NCBI RefSeq assembly: GCF_017308975.1
Contig: NZ_JADWPD010000007.1
Location: forward strand, 124,001 to 188,000
DNA from: Amycolatopsis sp. MtRt-6
Lineage (GTDB): Bacteria; Actinomycetota; Actinomycetes; Mycobacteriales; Pseudonocardiaceae
DNA: 64,000 bases
Direction of reading: 5' to 3'
A model generated the notes under the pieces. It did no database searches. It saw nothing but the letters and a program-made list of their open reading frames with translations, and was not told the origin of the DNA. Both the position numbers and the translations under genes were made by a program. This document shows positions 1 to 12,039 of the stretch, piece after piece; the stretch's first letter is position 1; each line of letters opens with the position of its first letter.

Positions 1-606
1 GACGACCAGCTCGCCACCGACCCGCTGCTCGCGCCGCTGGTCGCCGCCGCGCCCGGCCGCCGGGTCCCGCGCACGGTCGACGGCGCCGAGTTCGCGGTGC
101 GGGCCGTGCTGGGCCAGCAGGTCTCGACGGCGGCGGCGCGGACCCACGCGGCCCGCCTCGTCGTCGCCCACGGCGAGCCGGTCGACGACCCCGAAGGCGG
201 CCTGACGCACCTGTTCCCCTCGGCGCCGGCGCTGGCTTCCCTCGACCCCGAGACCCTCGCGATGCCGCGCAGCCGCCGTCGCACACTGCTGGCCCTGGTC
301 GCCGCGTTGACGGACGGCCTGGACCTCAGCGCGGGCAGCGACTGGGAGGCGGCACGGGCGGCTTTGTCCGCACTGCCGGGTTTCGGGCCGTGGACGGTCG
401 AGAGCATCGCCATGCGTGCCCTCGGCGACCCGGACGCCTTCCTCCCCACCGACCTCGGCATCAAGTACGCGGCGGAGACGCTCGGCCTCGGCGGCCAGGC
501 CGCCGTCGTCGCCCGGTCCGCGTCCTGGCGCCCCTGGCGTGCTTACGCCACCCAGCACCTGTGGGCCACCGGTGACCACGCGATCAACCGGATGCCCGCG
601 GCATGA
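1..606 (+). CDS. alkA: DNA-3-methyladenine glycosylase II (AlkA type), 3' part
   Basis: This is the C-terminal part of a DNA base-excision repair glycosylase that removes alkylated purines. The reading frame is open from base 1, so the start lies outside the window. A helix-hairpin-helix motif (LPGFGPWTVESIAMRAL) is followed by FLPTDLGIK, where the Asp at about residue 151 of the visible part matches the catalytic Asp of the HhH-GPD family. The end (SWRPWRAYATQHLW) matches the AlkA C-terminus. In actinomycetes this domain is often fused behind an Ada-type methyl acceptor and AraC domain, but that part would be upstream and cannot be seen. The stop codon overlaps an ATG in the ogt frame, which supports co-transcription of two alkylation repair genes. 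Confidence 0.9.
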   Translation, partial: DDQLATDPLLAPLVAAAPGRRVPRTVDGAEFAVRAVLGQQVSTAAARTHAARLVVAHGEPVDDPEGGLTHLFPSAPALASLDPETLAMPRSRRRTLLALVAALTDGLDLSAGSDWEAARAALSALPGFGPWTVESIAMRALGDPDAFLPTDLGIKYAAETLGLGGQAAVVARSASWRPWRAYATQHLWATGDHAINRMPAA

Positions 607-623
607 CCCCGACAGGAGAACCC

Positions 624-1109
624 ATGCGTACCCACGCCGTCGTCGACAGCCCGTGCGGCCCGCTGACGCTGGTCGCCGAAGGCGCCGCGCTCTGCGGCCT
701 CTACATGGTCGACCAGCGCCACCGCCCGGACGAGCTGACCTTCGGCTCGCACGACCCGGGCGCGGAGATCTTCGACCGCGCCGAAACCGAGCTGAAGGAG
801 TACTTCGCCGGGCAACGGCGGGAGTTCGAGGTGCCGCTGACGTTCGTCGGCACGCCGTTCCAGCAGGCGGTGTGGGCCCAGCTGCGGAAGATCCCGTACG
901 GCACGACGATCTCCTACGGGCAGCTGGCGGACCGGCTCGGCAACGCGGGCGCGTCCCGTGCGGTCGGGCTGGCGAACGGCAAGAACCCGATCGGGATCAT
1001 CGTCCCGTGCCACCGGGTGGTCGGCTCGAACGGCTCCCTCACCGGCTACGGCGGCGGCCTCGACCGCAAGCGGTACCTGCTCGACTTCGAGCAGGGCGCG
1101 CTGTTCTGA
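624..1109 (+). CDS. ogt: Methylated-DNA--protein-cysteine methyltransferase
   Basis: This is a suicide repair protein that moves the alkyl group from O6-alkylguanine onto its own cysteine. The motif IVPCHRVV holds the acceptor Cys at residue 129, and the helix-turn-helix region ([17 protein letters not shown], then ASRAVGLAN) is typical of the family. Its length, 161 residues, is normal. I chose the ATG at 624 because AGGAG lies at 614-618. An in-frame ATG at 603 overlaps the alkA stop and would add seven residues with no ribosome site. It lies directly behind alkA, so the two probably form an alkylation-damage repair operon. Confidence 0.95.
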   Translation: MRTHAVVDSPCGPLTLVAEGAALCGLYMVDQRHRPDELTFGSHDPGAEIFDRAETELKEYFAGQRREFEVPLTFVGTPFQQAVWAQLRKIPYGTTISYGQLADRLGNAGASRAVGLANGKNPIGIIVPCHRVVGSNGSLTGYGGGLDRKRYLLDFEQGALF

Positions 1110-1221
1110 TCGCCACGGATCCCAGCTCGTGGGAGCCGGCGTCCACGGGCGTGTGAGATGGGCGGCATCCGCGGCGGGGCGGGGCGGCGGTTCCGGGTCC
1201 GGGATGGAAGGATTCCGGACC

Positions 1222-1485
1222 GTGAAGACCTTCGATGAGCTGTTCGCGGAGCTTGCCGAGCGCGCGCGTACCCGTCCCGACGGGTCCGGCACCGTCGTCG
1301 CCCTCGACGCCGGGGTGCATGCCCAGGGCAAGAAGGTGCTCGAGGAAGCCGGCGAGGTGTGGATCGCCGCCGAGCACGAGTCCGATGAGCGCCTCGCCGA
1401 GGAGATCTCCCAGCTGCTGTACCGGGTGCAGGTGCTGATGCTCGGCCGCGGCCTGTCGACCGAGGACGTCTACCGCTACCTGTGA
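1222..1485 (+). CDS. hisE: Phosphoribosyl-ATP pyrophosphohydrolase
   Basis: This enzyme performs the second step of histidine synthesis, hydrolysing phosphoribosyl-ATP to phosphoribosyl-AMP and pyrophosphate. The 87-residue all-helical protein has the typical [10 protein letters not shown] start and the [11 protein letters not shown] metal-binding helix of the MazG-like superfamily, followed by [14 protein letters not shown]. The GTG at 1222 is preferred because GGAAGG lies about nine bases upstream and the protein then begins as in relatives. An in-frame ATG at 1204 would add six residues. It is followed 43 bases later by hisG, so this is a two-gene his operon separated from the other his genes, as in mycobacteria. 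Confidence 0.95.
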   Translation: MKTFDELFAELAERARTRPDGSGTVVALDAGVHAQGKKVLEEAGEVWIAAEHESDERLAEEISQLLYRVQVLMLGRGLSTEDVYRYL

Positions 1486-1528
1486 CGGGTGGTCCCCGAA
1501 GAACCCGAAGAACGAGGAGAGAAGCGAA

Positions 1529-2374
1529 ATGCTGCGTGTTGCCGTGCCGAACAAGGGAGCCCTCGCCGCCGCGGCGACGGAGATGCTCGGCGAGGCGGGC
1601 TACCGCAAGCGGCATGAGCAGCGCGACCTGACCGTGCTCGACCACGTCAACGAGGTCGAGTTCTTCTTCCTCCGCCCCAAGGACATCGCGATCTACGTCG
1701 GCTCCGGCGAGCTCGACCTGGGCATCACCGGCCGGGACCTCGCGCTCGACTCCGGTGCCCCGGTCGAGGAGATCCAGGCGCTCGGCTTCGGCGGCTCGAC
1801 GTTCCGCTACGCGGCCCCGGCCGGCCGGGACTGGAAGCCGGCGGACCTGCACGGCAAGCGGCTGGCGACGTCGTACCCGCGGCTGGTCCGCGACGACCTC
1901 GCCCGCCACGGCGTCGAGGCCGAGGTGATCCGCCTCGACGGCGCGGTGGAGATCTCGATCCAGCTCGGCGTGGCGGACGCGATCGCGGACGTCGTCGAGT
2001 CGGGCCGGTCGCTGCGGCAGCACAACCTGGTGGCGTTCGGCGACCCGATCTGCGTGTCGGAAGCGGTGCTGCTGCAGCGCCGGGGCACCGAGGAGAGCAA
2101 GGCGAAGTCGCAGCTGGCCGCGCGCCTGCGCGGGGTCGTGTTCGCGCAGCAGTACATGATGCTGGACTACGACTGCCCGCGGACGCTGGTCGAGCGCGCG
2201 ATCGCGATCACGCCCGGCCTGGAGTCGCCGACGGTCGCCCCGCTGGCGCACGAAGACTGGGTGGCGGTGCGCGCGATGGTGTCGCGCAAGAAGGTCAACC
2301 TCATCATGGACGAGCTGGCCGAGGTGGGCGCGAAGGCGATCCTGGCGTCGGACATCCGCTCCTGCCGCCTCTGA
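1529..2374 (+). CDS. hisG: ATP phosphoribosyltransferase, long form
   Basis: This catalyses the committed step of histidine synthesis, condensing ATP and PRPP. The 281-residue protein is the long HisG form: a two-lobed periplasmic-binding-like catalytic part ([12 protein letters not shown], then GITGRDLA and the phosphate-binding region near [12 protein letters not shown]) and a C-terminal ACT-like regulatory domain of about 75 residues, which binds histidine in the long form. This form needs no HisZ partner. GAGGAGAGAAG precedes the ATG. The operon ends in the strong hairpin at 2385-2428. Confidence 0.97.
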   Translation: MLRVAVPNKGALAAAATEMLGEAGYRKRHEQRDLTVLDHVNEVEFFFLRPKDIAIYVGSGELDLGITGRDLALDSGAPVEEIQALGFGGSTFRYAAPAGRDWKPADLHGKRLATSYPRLVRDDLARHGVEAEVIRLDGAVEISIQLGVADAIADVVESGRSLRQHNLVAFGDPICVSEAVLLQRRGTEESKAKSQLAARLRGVVFAQQYMMLDYDCPRTLVERAIAITPGLESPTVAPLAHEDWVAVRAMVSRKKVNLIMDELAEVGAKAILASDIRSCRL

Positions 2375-2384
2375 CGCACACCGC

Positions 2385-2428
2385 TCGTGAGTGGTAATTC
2401 GGGTTAGAACCCGAATTACCACTCACGA
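2385..2428. terminator. Perfect 21-bp inverted repeat, bidirectional terminator
   Basis: Two arms of 21 bases (2385-2405 and 2408-2428) pair without a mismatch around a two-base loop. The element sits between the converging hisG and parA-like genes, so it can end transcripts from both sides. The arms contain the AT-richer core GGTAATTCGGGTT, unlike the surrounding coding DNA. There is no U-tract, as is usual in actinomycetes. Confidence 0.8.
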
Positions 2429-2447
2429 CGAGCCGCGGCAGACTTGC

Positions 2448-3383
2448 TTACCGGGGGCGGTTGGGCTTCTTCGGCAGCAAGTCGTAGAGGCCCTTGCGGG
2501 CGCCGTTGTCGTTGACGTTGCGGGCCACCGCGACCTCGGAGATGAAGTCCTCGAAGACGAACTCCTCGTCGGCCGGGATCACCGCCGGGGCCGCGTTCTG
2601 CGCCAGGTACCCGTCCAGGGTTTCCGCGATCTCGCGGAAGGAGAGCGCTTGCAGCGTCTCCGGCGCGTACGTCGTCACCGGGACGCCGTGCGCGGCCGCC
2701 TCGTTCATCACCACACCCAGCGGCAGGTGCGACAGCATCGGGATGCCGAAGTCGTACATCTCCTGCAGCGCCGCGGCCGCGTAGTGCGAGATCGGCCGCC
2801 GGTAGAGGCTCGGCACCAGGCCGAACCACGACAGCGGCTGCCGGCCGACGGTCTGCTCGACGTACCGGACCTGGTCGGCCAGCAGCCGCAGCGCGCGGAT
2901 GCTCGTCTTGTCCGGCTGGACCGGCACCAGGATGCCGTGCGAGGCCGCCAGCGCGTTGTTCGTCAGCACGTCCAGCGCGGGCGGGCAGTCGATGACGCAG
3001 TGGTCGTAGTTGGCGAACTGGATGACCCGCGCGAGCTGCCAGCCGGGGACGCGGAACGAGTCGAGCCGCCGGATCAGGTCGAACATCCCCGGCGACGTCG
3101 GTACGACGTCGAGCGCGCCGCCCTTCCCGAGGTTGCTGCGCGGGTGCGGGACGACGAGCTCCTCGATCGGGCCCTTCCACGTCTTGGCCAGCGCCTTCGC
3201 CAGGCTCGGCTGGTCCGCGGCCACCTCGGACAGCCCGAGCATCTCGGTCGTCGCGTGGCCCTGCGGGTCGAGGTCGACCAGGAGCACCCGGCGGCCCCGC
3301 TCGGCCAGTGCGGCCGCGGTGCCGACGCTCAGTGAGGTCTTCCCGACCCCGCCTTTCTGGTTGACCACCGAGGTGATCTGCAT
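2448..3383 (-). CDS. Orphan ParA/MinD-family ATPase
   Basis: This is a deviant-Walker-A ATPase of the ParA/Soj group. Residues 10-16 are KGGVGKT, followed by LLVDLDPQG (Walker A') and VIDCPP (Walker B). Family members form ATP sandwich dimers on nucleoid DNA and position chromosomes, plasmids or protein clusters. No ParB-like gene or parS-like repeat is adjacent, so it is not the chromosomal parAB locus. The last 40 residues (from about EEFVFEDFISEV) extend past the ATPase fold and end in basic residues. The partner is unknown. The ATG at 3383 has GAGGAGCG upstream. Confidence 0.85.
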   Translation of the reverse strand: MQITSVVNQKGGVGKTSLSVGTAAALAERGRRVLLVDLDPQGHATTEMLGLSEVAADQPSLAKALAKTWKGPIEELVVPHPRSNLGKGGALDVVPTSPGMFDLIRRLDSFRVPGWQLARVIQFANYDHCVIDCPPALDVLTNNALAASHGILVPVQPDKTSIRALRLLADQVRYVEQTVGRQPLSWFGLVPSLYRRPISHYAAAALQEMYDFGIPMLSHLPLGVVMNEAAAHGVPVTTYAPETLQALSFREIAETLDGYLAQNAAPAVIPADEEFVFEDFISEVAVARNVNDNGARKGLYDLLPKKPNRPR

Positions 3384-3447
3384 GCCGGAGCGCTCCTCAA
3401 GTCGGTCGTTCCGCGAAGGTTATTGGATGCGGGCCCGTTGTGGGTGG

Positions 3448-4238
3448 CTATCCGCCCCCGGCCTGTCGCGGCCGGACCATCAGCGCCTGCGCGCCGGTGG
3501 CCACCGGGCCGCCGGCGTCGTGCAGGATGCTCGTCGCCGTGCCGATGCCGTGCCCGCCGACGAGGGTGACCGCGTCGAGGCCGATCCACTCGCCTTCCGG
3601 CACCCGCCGCAGGTGCACGGTGAGCTCGGAGTTGATGAACCACCACTGCCGCGGGTCGAGGTAGTTGGACACGCCGTTGCCGGAGTCGGCGACGGTGAAC
3701 AGCCGCTGCAGGCCGCTCGGTTCCTCGCCGTCGACCAGCGGGACGCGCTGGCGGGCCCACACCGCCGCCGGGCCCGGCACGTCCATGCCGCCGCGCACCG
3801 CGCGCCACTCCATCGCGTCGAGGTAGCCGCCCTGCCAGCCCTCCGGCCACGGCGACTCGCCGACGCTGTCCGGCCCGGGCAGCAGCGGACCGGCGTCGGT
3901 GCCGGCCGCCGCCGTGTCCGACGTCGCGATGCGCCACGCCGACGCCCGCGCCACGACGCGTTCGGCGCTCGCCAGCTCGGCCCGCAGCAGCTCGACCGAC
4001 CGGCCGGGCCGCTCGATCCCCGCCCGCACGGTGAGCTCGGCGACCGGCGCCGGGCCGAGGATTTCGACGGTCACGCGCGCGAGTTCGGCCGGGTGGCCGG
4101 TTTCGACGGTTTCGAGGGCCCGGACGAGCAACGCCGACGGCGGGCCGAAGTGCTGGGCGTCCGGCGTCCACGGGCCGGCCGTGTGCGCGGTCGCGGAGAA
4201 CCGGCCGTCGCCGAGCGGGACGTAGAAGGCGTCGGCCA

Positions 4239-4239
<1 letters not shown>
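3448..4239 (-). CDS. Thioesterase family protein (double hot-dog fold)
   Basis: This 263-residue protein resembles TesB-like acyl-CoA thioesterases: two hot-dog halves, the N-terminal one starting FSATAHTAGPWTPDAQHFGPPSALLVRAL and the C-terminal one carrying WWFINSELTVHLRR and GIGTATSILHDAGG. Such proteins hydrolyse acyl-CoA esters, but the substrate cannot be told from the sequence. Its ATG overlaps the TGA of the upstream RecB-like nuclease gene by one base (TGATG), so it is probably translationally coupled to a DNA-repair type gene. That pairing is functionally unexplained. Confidence 0.8.
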
Positions 4240-5138
<899 letters not shown>

Positions 5139-5144
5139 GGGCAG

Positions 5145-5167
5145 AGCGTAACGCCGGGGTCCGACAG
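5145..5167 (-). promoter_or_regulatory. Candidate PafBC-type promoter of the RecB-like nuclease
   Basis: Read on the minus strand this is CTGTCGGAC, eight bases, then TACGCT, six bases before the ATG. The mycobacterial RecA-independent damage motif is TTGTCRGTG, eight bases, TANNNT. Six of nine upstream bases match, and the spacing and -10 box fit exactly. Function is inferred. Confidence 0.5.
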
Positions 5168-5201
5168 TTCCGGCGACCGCAACGCCCGCCACCCCCGACC
5201 A

Positions 5202-5252
5202 CCCCAATGTGGCGTTCGGTGCATCTGACGCACCCAATGTGGCCTTGGGGCG
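5202..5252. repeat. CCAATGTGGC-type intergenic repeat, copy 1
   Basis: The decamer CCAATGTGGC occurs twice as a direct repeat here (5204-5213 and 5233-5242), inside flanking CCCC/GGGG and GGTGC/GCACC complementary bits. A related palindromic copy lies at 40641-40695. Both copies sit between a minus-strand nuclease gene and a plus-strand peptidase gene. This looks like a dispersed genomic repeat rather than a gene-specific operator. Confidence 0.6.
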
Positions 5253-5312
5253 CATTCGCCGCGGACGACACCCATCGGGGGCCGGATCACCCGGTACCCA
5301 CACCGGGGGCTC

Positions 5313-5324
5313 TAGGCTCTCCGC
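5313..5324 (+). promoter_or_regulatory. -10 box of a leaderless transcript
   Basis: TAGGCT ends six bases before the ATG at 5325, so transcription would begin at or next to the start codon. No ribosome site is present. Confidence 0.55.
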
Positions 5325-7818
<2,494 letters not shown>

Positions 7819-7831
7819 CGCCGCCGGGTGG

Positions 7832-8752
7832 TCACGAGCCGTCCGCCTTGACGTTGGACAGGCACCAGAGCCCGGACTCCTTCTGCGCCGACATCGTGCC
7901 GACCTTGGTCTTGCTGCCGTCGGTGGCGGAGTAGCGGACCGTGGCCTTGTCGCCGGTCTCCGTCGGCGTGCCGGTCAGCTTCACCGTGACCTGCGGGATC
8001 GCGCCCGTGGTGCCCTCGAAGACGCTGCGGCAGATGGTGTCGCCGAGCGCCTTCTCGTCGCGCGCGTTGTAGGCCGCGATGGTCGAGTCGAACAGCTCCT
8101 GGGAGCTGGCCTTGCCGCCGGGGGCCGGGCCGTCCGCGGGCTTGCTGCTCTTCGACGTCGGGCTGGTCGGCGTGGTGCTCTTGGGCTTCGGGGTGGAGGC
8201 CTTCGGGGCCGTCGTCGGTGCCGGCGCCGAGCTGCTGCTCGCGGGCGGCGCGGCGGTCTGCTGGTCGTCACCCTGGGTGGCGAGGACCACCGCGGTCACC
8301 CCGCCGCCGACGACGACCACCGCGGCCGCCGCGATGCCGATGATCAGGCCGGTTTTCTTCTTCTTGGGCGGGGGCGCGTCGCCGAAGCCGCCGCCGTAGG
8401 AGTCGTAGCCGCCGAAGCCCTGGGCCGGCTGGCCCCACTGGTCCTGCTGGCCGTACTGCGGGTAGCCCTGCTGGGGCTGAGGGCCCGTCTGCGGCTGGTA
8501 ACCACCCTGACCGGACTGGTCGTACCCGCCCTGCCGGCCGTACTGCTGAGTGCCGTCGTACCCGCCGTACTGCTGGGTCCCGTCGTAGGGGCCGGGCTGC
8601 CCGAACTGCTGCGTGCCGCCGTAGCCGGGCTGGGGCTGGGGACCGCTCTGGGGGTAGCCGCCCTGCTGCGGCTGGCCGTACGGCCCGGGCTGCTGCCCGT
8701 AGCCGCCGGGCTCCTGGCCGTAGCCGCCCGGTTGCTGCGGCGGGTAGGTCAT
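7832..8752 (-). CDS. Pro/Gln/Gly-rich single-pass membrane protein, DUF4878-like
   Basis: This 306-residue protein has a disordered cytoplasmic N-terminus of about 130 residues built from QQPGGYGQ-, GGYPQSGP- and [12 protein letters not shown] repeats. A basic KKKK stretch, one membrane helix, a Ser/Thr/Pro-rich spacer and an extracellular domain with two cysteines follow. Such proteins are common in actinomycete envelopes and their role is unknown. The repeat GGYPQSGPQ also appears in the DUF4333 protein at 36340-37119, so the N-terminal modules are shared between unrelated outer domains. Confidence 0.75.
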   Translation of the reverse strand: MTYPPQQPGGYGQEPGGYGQQPGPYGQPQQGGYPQSGPQPQPGYGGTQQFGQPGPYDGTQQYGGYDGTQQYGRQGGYDQSGQGGYQPQTGPQPQQGYPQYGQQDQWGQPAQGFGGYDSYGGGFGDAPPPKKKKTGLIIGIAAAAVVVVGGGVTAVVLATQGDDQQTAAPPASSSSAPAPTTAPKASTPKPKSTTPTSPTSKSSKPADGPAPGGKASSQELFDSTIAAYNARDEKALGDTICRSVFEGTTGAIPQVTVKLTGTPTETGDKATVRYSATDGSKTKVGTMSAQKESGLWCLSNVKADGS

Positions 8753-9118
8753 GACGGGTGCCCCCTAGCGTTCCTTCGGTTGCGCCCGGCCGTCGCGGCC
8801 GGTACAGCGTGGCCCGATGCTAGCCACCGGCGCGGCCTGCCGCGCGGTTAGGGCGGAACTGGCCGGAATTGCCCGGATCGGGGCGGCGGTTGGGGCTCTC
8901 GCGGGCGGGGTACTCCCGACGTGCTTGCTTCGTCCCGGCCCGTACGGACCCGCGACACACCGGCGCCACGGCACCGAAATGGCCGCTTGCGCTGCGGGAA
9001 TGTCCGTGCTGGGGAGGGCTGGCAAACCGCGACGCGCCGATCTTGTGATCCGGAAAGGCCTTTTCTTGTCGGTGATCGCCGGTACCGTGGAATGAAAAGC
9101 ACTCCGAGGAGGTGCCCG
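8753..9118. other. 366-bp divergent intergenic region before mpa
   Basis: This region separates the minus-strand membrane protein from mpa. Open frames inside it lack family resemblance and I do not call them. The only clear signals are the mpa promoter motif at 9066-9088 and the GAGGAGG ribosome site at 9106-9112. Confidence 0.6.
9066..9088 (+). promoter_or_regulatory. Perfect PafBC-type (RecA-independent damage) promoter of mpa
   Basis: TTGTCGGTG at 9066-9074, eight bases, then TACCGT at 9083-9088 matches every defined position of the motif TTGTCRGTG-N8-TANNNT. That motif was described in mycobacteria for RecA-independent DNA-damage promoters, which PafBC activates. The expected transcript start is near 9095, leaving a short leader with the ribosome site at 9106. 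PafB and PafC are encoded at 28195-30155. Regulation here is inferred. Confidence 0.75.
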
Positions 9119-10921
9119 ATGCATCATGACCTTCCCGGAGGTCGGCGCGAGGAGGCCGACCCTTCAGCAACATCAGGAGCTGGGACGACGGCGGACGAGC
9201 AGGCTCGGCAGATCCGTTTTCTCGAGGAAGAAGTGGCGCTGCTGCGCCGCAAACTGACGGACTCGCCACGGCAGAACCGGGTGCTCGAACAGCGCCTCGC
9301 CGAGGCCTCGGAAAGGGTGAGCCAGCTCACCGAGCGCAACACCAAACTGGTCGAAACCCTGCGCGAAGCGCGAGGACAGCTTCTCGCCCTCCGCGAGGAG
9401 GTCGACCGGCTGGCCCAGCCACCGTCCGGATACGGCGTCTTCGTCGAGGCGTACGAGGACAACACGGTGGACGTCTTCACGGCCGGCCGGAAGATGCGGG
9501 TGTCGGTTTCGCCCGCGGTCGAGCTCTCGTCGCTGCGCCGCGGTCAGGCACTGCGGCTCAACGAGGCGCTCACCGTGGTCGAGGCCGGCGGCTTCGAACG
9601 CACCGGCGAGGTCTGCGCGTTGCGTGAGGTGCTCGCCGCCGACGTCGAGGGCGGCAGCCTTCGCGCGCTGGTGGTCGGGCACGCGGACGAGGAGCGGGTG
9701 GTCCTGCTCTCCGATCTGCTGGCCGAGCAGCCGCTCAAGCCGGGCGACTCGCTCCTGGTCGACTCCAAGGCCGGCTACGCGTACGAGCGCGTGCCGAAGG
9801 CGGAGGTCGAGGACCTGGTGCTGGAGGAGGTGCCCGACGTCCGCTACGAGGACATCGGTGGCCTCACCCGGCAGATCGAGCAGATCAGGGACGCGGTCGA
9901 GCTGCCGTTCCTGCACGCCGACCTGTACCAGGAGTACCAGCTGCGGCCGCCGAAGGGTGTCCTGCTCTACGGCCCGCCGGGCTGCGGCAAGACGCTCATC
10001 GCCAAGGCCGTGGCGAACTCGCTGGCCAAGAAGGTGGCGGCGGCGCGGGGCGAGAACGAGGACGGGAAGTCCTACTTCCTGAACATCAAGGGTCCCGAGC
10101 TGCTCAACAAGTTCGTCGGGGAGACCGAGCGGCACATCCGCCTGATCTTCCAGCGGGCGCGGGAGAAGGCCTCCGAGGGCACCCCGGTGATCGTGTTCTT
10201 CGACGAGATGGACTCGATCTTCCGGACCCGTGGGTCGGGCGTGTCGTCCGACGTGGAGACCACGATCGTGCCGCAGCTGCTGTCGGAGATCGACGGTGTC
10301 GAGGGCCTGGAGAACGTCATCGTCATCGGCGCCTCCAACCGCGAGGACATGATCGACCCGGCGATCCTGCGGCCGGGCCGGCTCGACGTCAAGATCAAGA
10401 TCGAGCGTCCGGACGCCGAAGGCGCGAAGGACATCTTCTCCAAGTACCTGGCCGAAGGCCTGCCGATCCACGCCGACGACCTCGCCGAGTTCGGCGGCGA
10501 CGCCAAGGCGACGTTCGACGCGATGATCCAGCACACCGTCGAGCGGATGTACGAGGAGAGCGACGAGAACCGGTTCCTCGAGGTGACCTACGCCAACGGG
10601 GACAAGGAAGTCCTGTACTTCCGCGACTTCAACTCGGGCGCGATGATCCAGAACATCGTGGACCGGGCGAAGAAGTCGGCGATCAAGTCGGTGCTGGAGA
10701 CCAAGCAGCCGGGTCTCCGCGTGCAGCACCTGCTCGACGCGATCGTCGACGAGTTCGCGGAGAACGAGGACCTCCCGAACACCACCAACCCGGACGACTG
10801 GGCCCGGATCTCCGGCAAGAAGGGCGAGCGGATCGTCTACATCCGCACGCTGGTCACCGGCAAGAACCAGGACTCGGGGCGGGCGATCGACACCGCCACG
10901 AACACCGGTCAGTACCTGTAG
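9119..10921 (+). CDS. mpa: Proteasome-activating AAA ATPase (Mpa/ARC)
   Basis: This hexameric ATPase recognises Pup on tagged proteins, unfolds them and feeds them into the 20S core. In order, the 600-residue protein has an N-terminal coiled coil (about 25-90) that binds Pup, two OB-fold domains, and one AAA domain with Walker A GPPGCGKT at 285-292, Walker B VFFDEMD near 360 and a GASNRED sensor. It ends in GQYL. The penultimate Tyr is the signature that docks into the alpha-ring pockets, so this copy should engage PrcAB. The ATG at 9119 has GAGGAGG six bases upstream. It is transcribed alone, several kilobases from dop-pup-prcBA. Confidence 0.97.
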   Translation: MHHDLPGGRREEADPSATSGAGTTADEQARQIRFLEEEVALLRRKLTDSPRQNRVLEQRLAEASERVSQLTERNTKLVETLREARGQLLALREEVDRLAQPPSGYGVFVEAYEDNTVDVFTAGRKMRVSVSPAVELSSLRRGQALRLNEALTVVEAGGFERTGEVCALREVLAADVEGGSLRALVVGHADEERVVLLSDLLAEQPLKPGDSLLVDSKAGYAYERVPKAEVEDLVLEEVPDVRYEDIGGLTRQIEQIRDAVELPFLHADLYQEYQLRPPKGVLLYGPPGCGKTLIAKAVANSLAKKVAAARGENEDGKSYFLNIKGPELLNKFVGETERHIRLIFQRAREKASEGTPVIVFFDEMDSIFRTRGSGVSSDVETTIVPQLLSEIDGVEGLENVIVIGASNREDMIDPAILRPGRLDVKIKIERPDAEGAKDIFSKYLAEGLPIHADDLAEFGGDAKATFDAMIQHTVERMYEESDENRFLEVTYANGDKEVLYFRDFNSGAMIQNIVDRAKKSAIKSVLETKQPGLRVQHLLDAIVDEFAENEDLPNTTNPDDWARISGKKGERIVYIRTLVTGKNQDSGRAIDTATNTGQYL

Positions 10922-10928
10922 TCGGGTA

Positions 10929-10977
10929 AGGCGGGTGAGGTCTGCTTGCGGAAAGCGCAAGCCGACCTCACCCGCCT
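10929..10977 (+). terminator. mpa terminator hairpin
   Basis: Arms of 22 bases (10929-10950 and 10956-10977) pair with one mismatch around GAAAG. The hairpin begins eight bases after the mpa stop. Confidence 0.8.
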
Positions 10978-10984
10978 AGTGTCT

Positions 10985-11029
10985 TTTGGGGGTGCAACCC
11001 CCAAACCCCGCCCGGGGGCAAGCCCCCGG
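10985..11029. repeat. Two small GC hairpins behind the mpa terminator
   Basis: TTTGGGGGT/ACCCCCAAA (10985-10993, 10997-11005) and CCGGGGGC/GCCCCCGG (11012-11019, 11022-11029) follow each other with loops of three and two bases. They may serve as a second terminator for the converging transporter gene. They may also be a dispersed repeat of the G5/C5 type that is also seen inside the gene at 21834. Confidence 0.5.
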
Positions 11030-11042
11030 ACCCCCGCGTGGG

Positions 11043-11975
11043 TCACTTCGCGTCGACCAGTGCCGGTTCCGTCCTGCGCAGGCGCAGCCGTCCGTGGGCG
11101 GCGAGGATCCCCAGCACCACGAGCAGCGCCCCGGCCGGCTGGTTCCAGCTCACCGGCTCACCCAGCACGAGCACGCCGAGCAGCACGCCCACCACCGGCG
11201 TCAGGTACGTCACCGCCGACGCGTTGGCCGCGCCCCAGGCGGCGATGATCCGCGTGTTCCAGGCGTAGGCGATGCCCGTGCCGAAGACGCCGAGCGCGAT
11301 CATGCTCGCCACCACCGGCAGGTCGAGGCGCACCGGCGTCGCCGCGACCACCGGGGCCAGCAGGACCAGGATCACCGTCGCCGACGCCGTCTGCCCGAAC
11401 GCGACCACCACCGGGTCTGTCCCACGAGGTGAGACGAACCGGCGCAGGTAGACGAAACACGCGCCGTAGCACGTCGTCGCGCCGAGGCAGGCGAGCTGGG
11501 CCGTCAGCTGGTGGGACACGTCGATGCCGTGCCACACCCCGACGATCGTGAGCACGCCGAGGAACCCGAGCAGCAGGCCGAAGACCCGGGGTGGCGTGAA
11601 CCGCTCCGCCGGCAGCGCCGCGGCCGCCAGCAACATCGTGACCAGTGGCGTCGTCGCGTTGAAGATGCTGGCCAGACCGGACGAAATGTACTGTTCCGCC
11701 CACGAGAACAACAGGAACGGCACCACGCACAACAGCACCGACACGACCGCGAGGTGCCCCCACAGCACGGGATCGCGGGGAAGCGGCCGCCGGCGCACCA
11801 GCAGGATGGCACCCAGCGCGAGAGCGCCCAGCGCGACGCGGGCGAGCGCGACCTGGCCGGGGGAGAGCCCGCCCAGGCCCACCTTGATGAACAGGAAACT
11901 CGCACCCCACACGATCGCCAGCAGCGCGAACCGCACCGTGACCCCGAAATCCGTCCGTCGCATGGCCGCAGTCAA
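11043..11975 (-). CDS. EamA/DMT-superfamily transporter
   Basis: This 310-residue integral membrane protein has about ten helices in two repeated five-helix halves (EamA domains), the first beginning FALLAIVWGASFLFIKVGL and the second around ATTCYGACFVYLRRF. The family exports amino acids or other small metabolites, or moves nucleotide sugars. The substrate cannot be told here. The first ATG at 11975 is used; the ATG at 11963 (MRRTDFG) would remove four residues. It is divergent from the DUF3626 gene. Confidence 0.9.
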   Translation of the reverse strand: MTAAMRRTDFGVTVRFALLAIVWGASFLFIKVGLGGLSPGQVALARVALGALALGAILLVRRRPLPRDPVLWGHLAVVSVLLCVVPFLLFSWAEQYISSGLASIFNATTPLVTMLLAAAALPAERFTPPRVFGLLLGFLGVLTIVGVWHGIDVSHQLTAQLACLGATTCYGACFVYLRRFVSPRGTDPVVVAFGQTASATVILVLLAPVVAATPVRLDLPVVASMIALGVFGTGIAYAWNTRIIAAWGAANASAVTYLTPVVGVLLGVLVLGEPVSWNQPAGALLVVLGILAAHGRLRLRRTEPALVDAK

Positions 11976-12022
11976 ACCGCCGCACCGGCCGCGAAGCCAG
12001 TGGTTTTCCGACGCCGCGTTGT

Positions 12023-12038
12023 GTATAACGGCCTATAC
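12023..12038. repeat. GTATAACGGCCTATAC palindromic element, copy 1
   Basis: The outer arms GTATA and TATAC are perfect inverted repeats around six bases. The element ends one base before the ATG of the DUF3626 gene. Copies two and three, which have A for G at position nine, are at 14187-14202 and 33273-33288. It contains TATAAC, which can act as a -10 box. Confidence 0.7.
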
Positions 12039-12039
12039 C

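Noticed and set aside
8817..9095. 92-residue frame upstream of mpa on the plus strand
   Set aside because: No ribosome site or family resemblance, and it would run through the mpa promoter motif.
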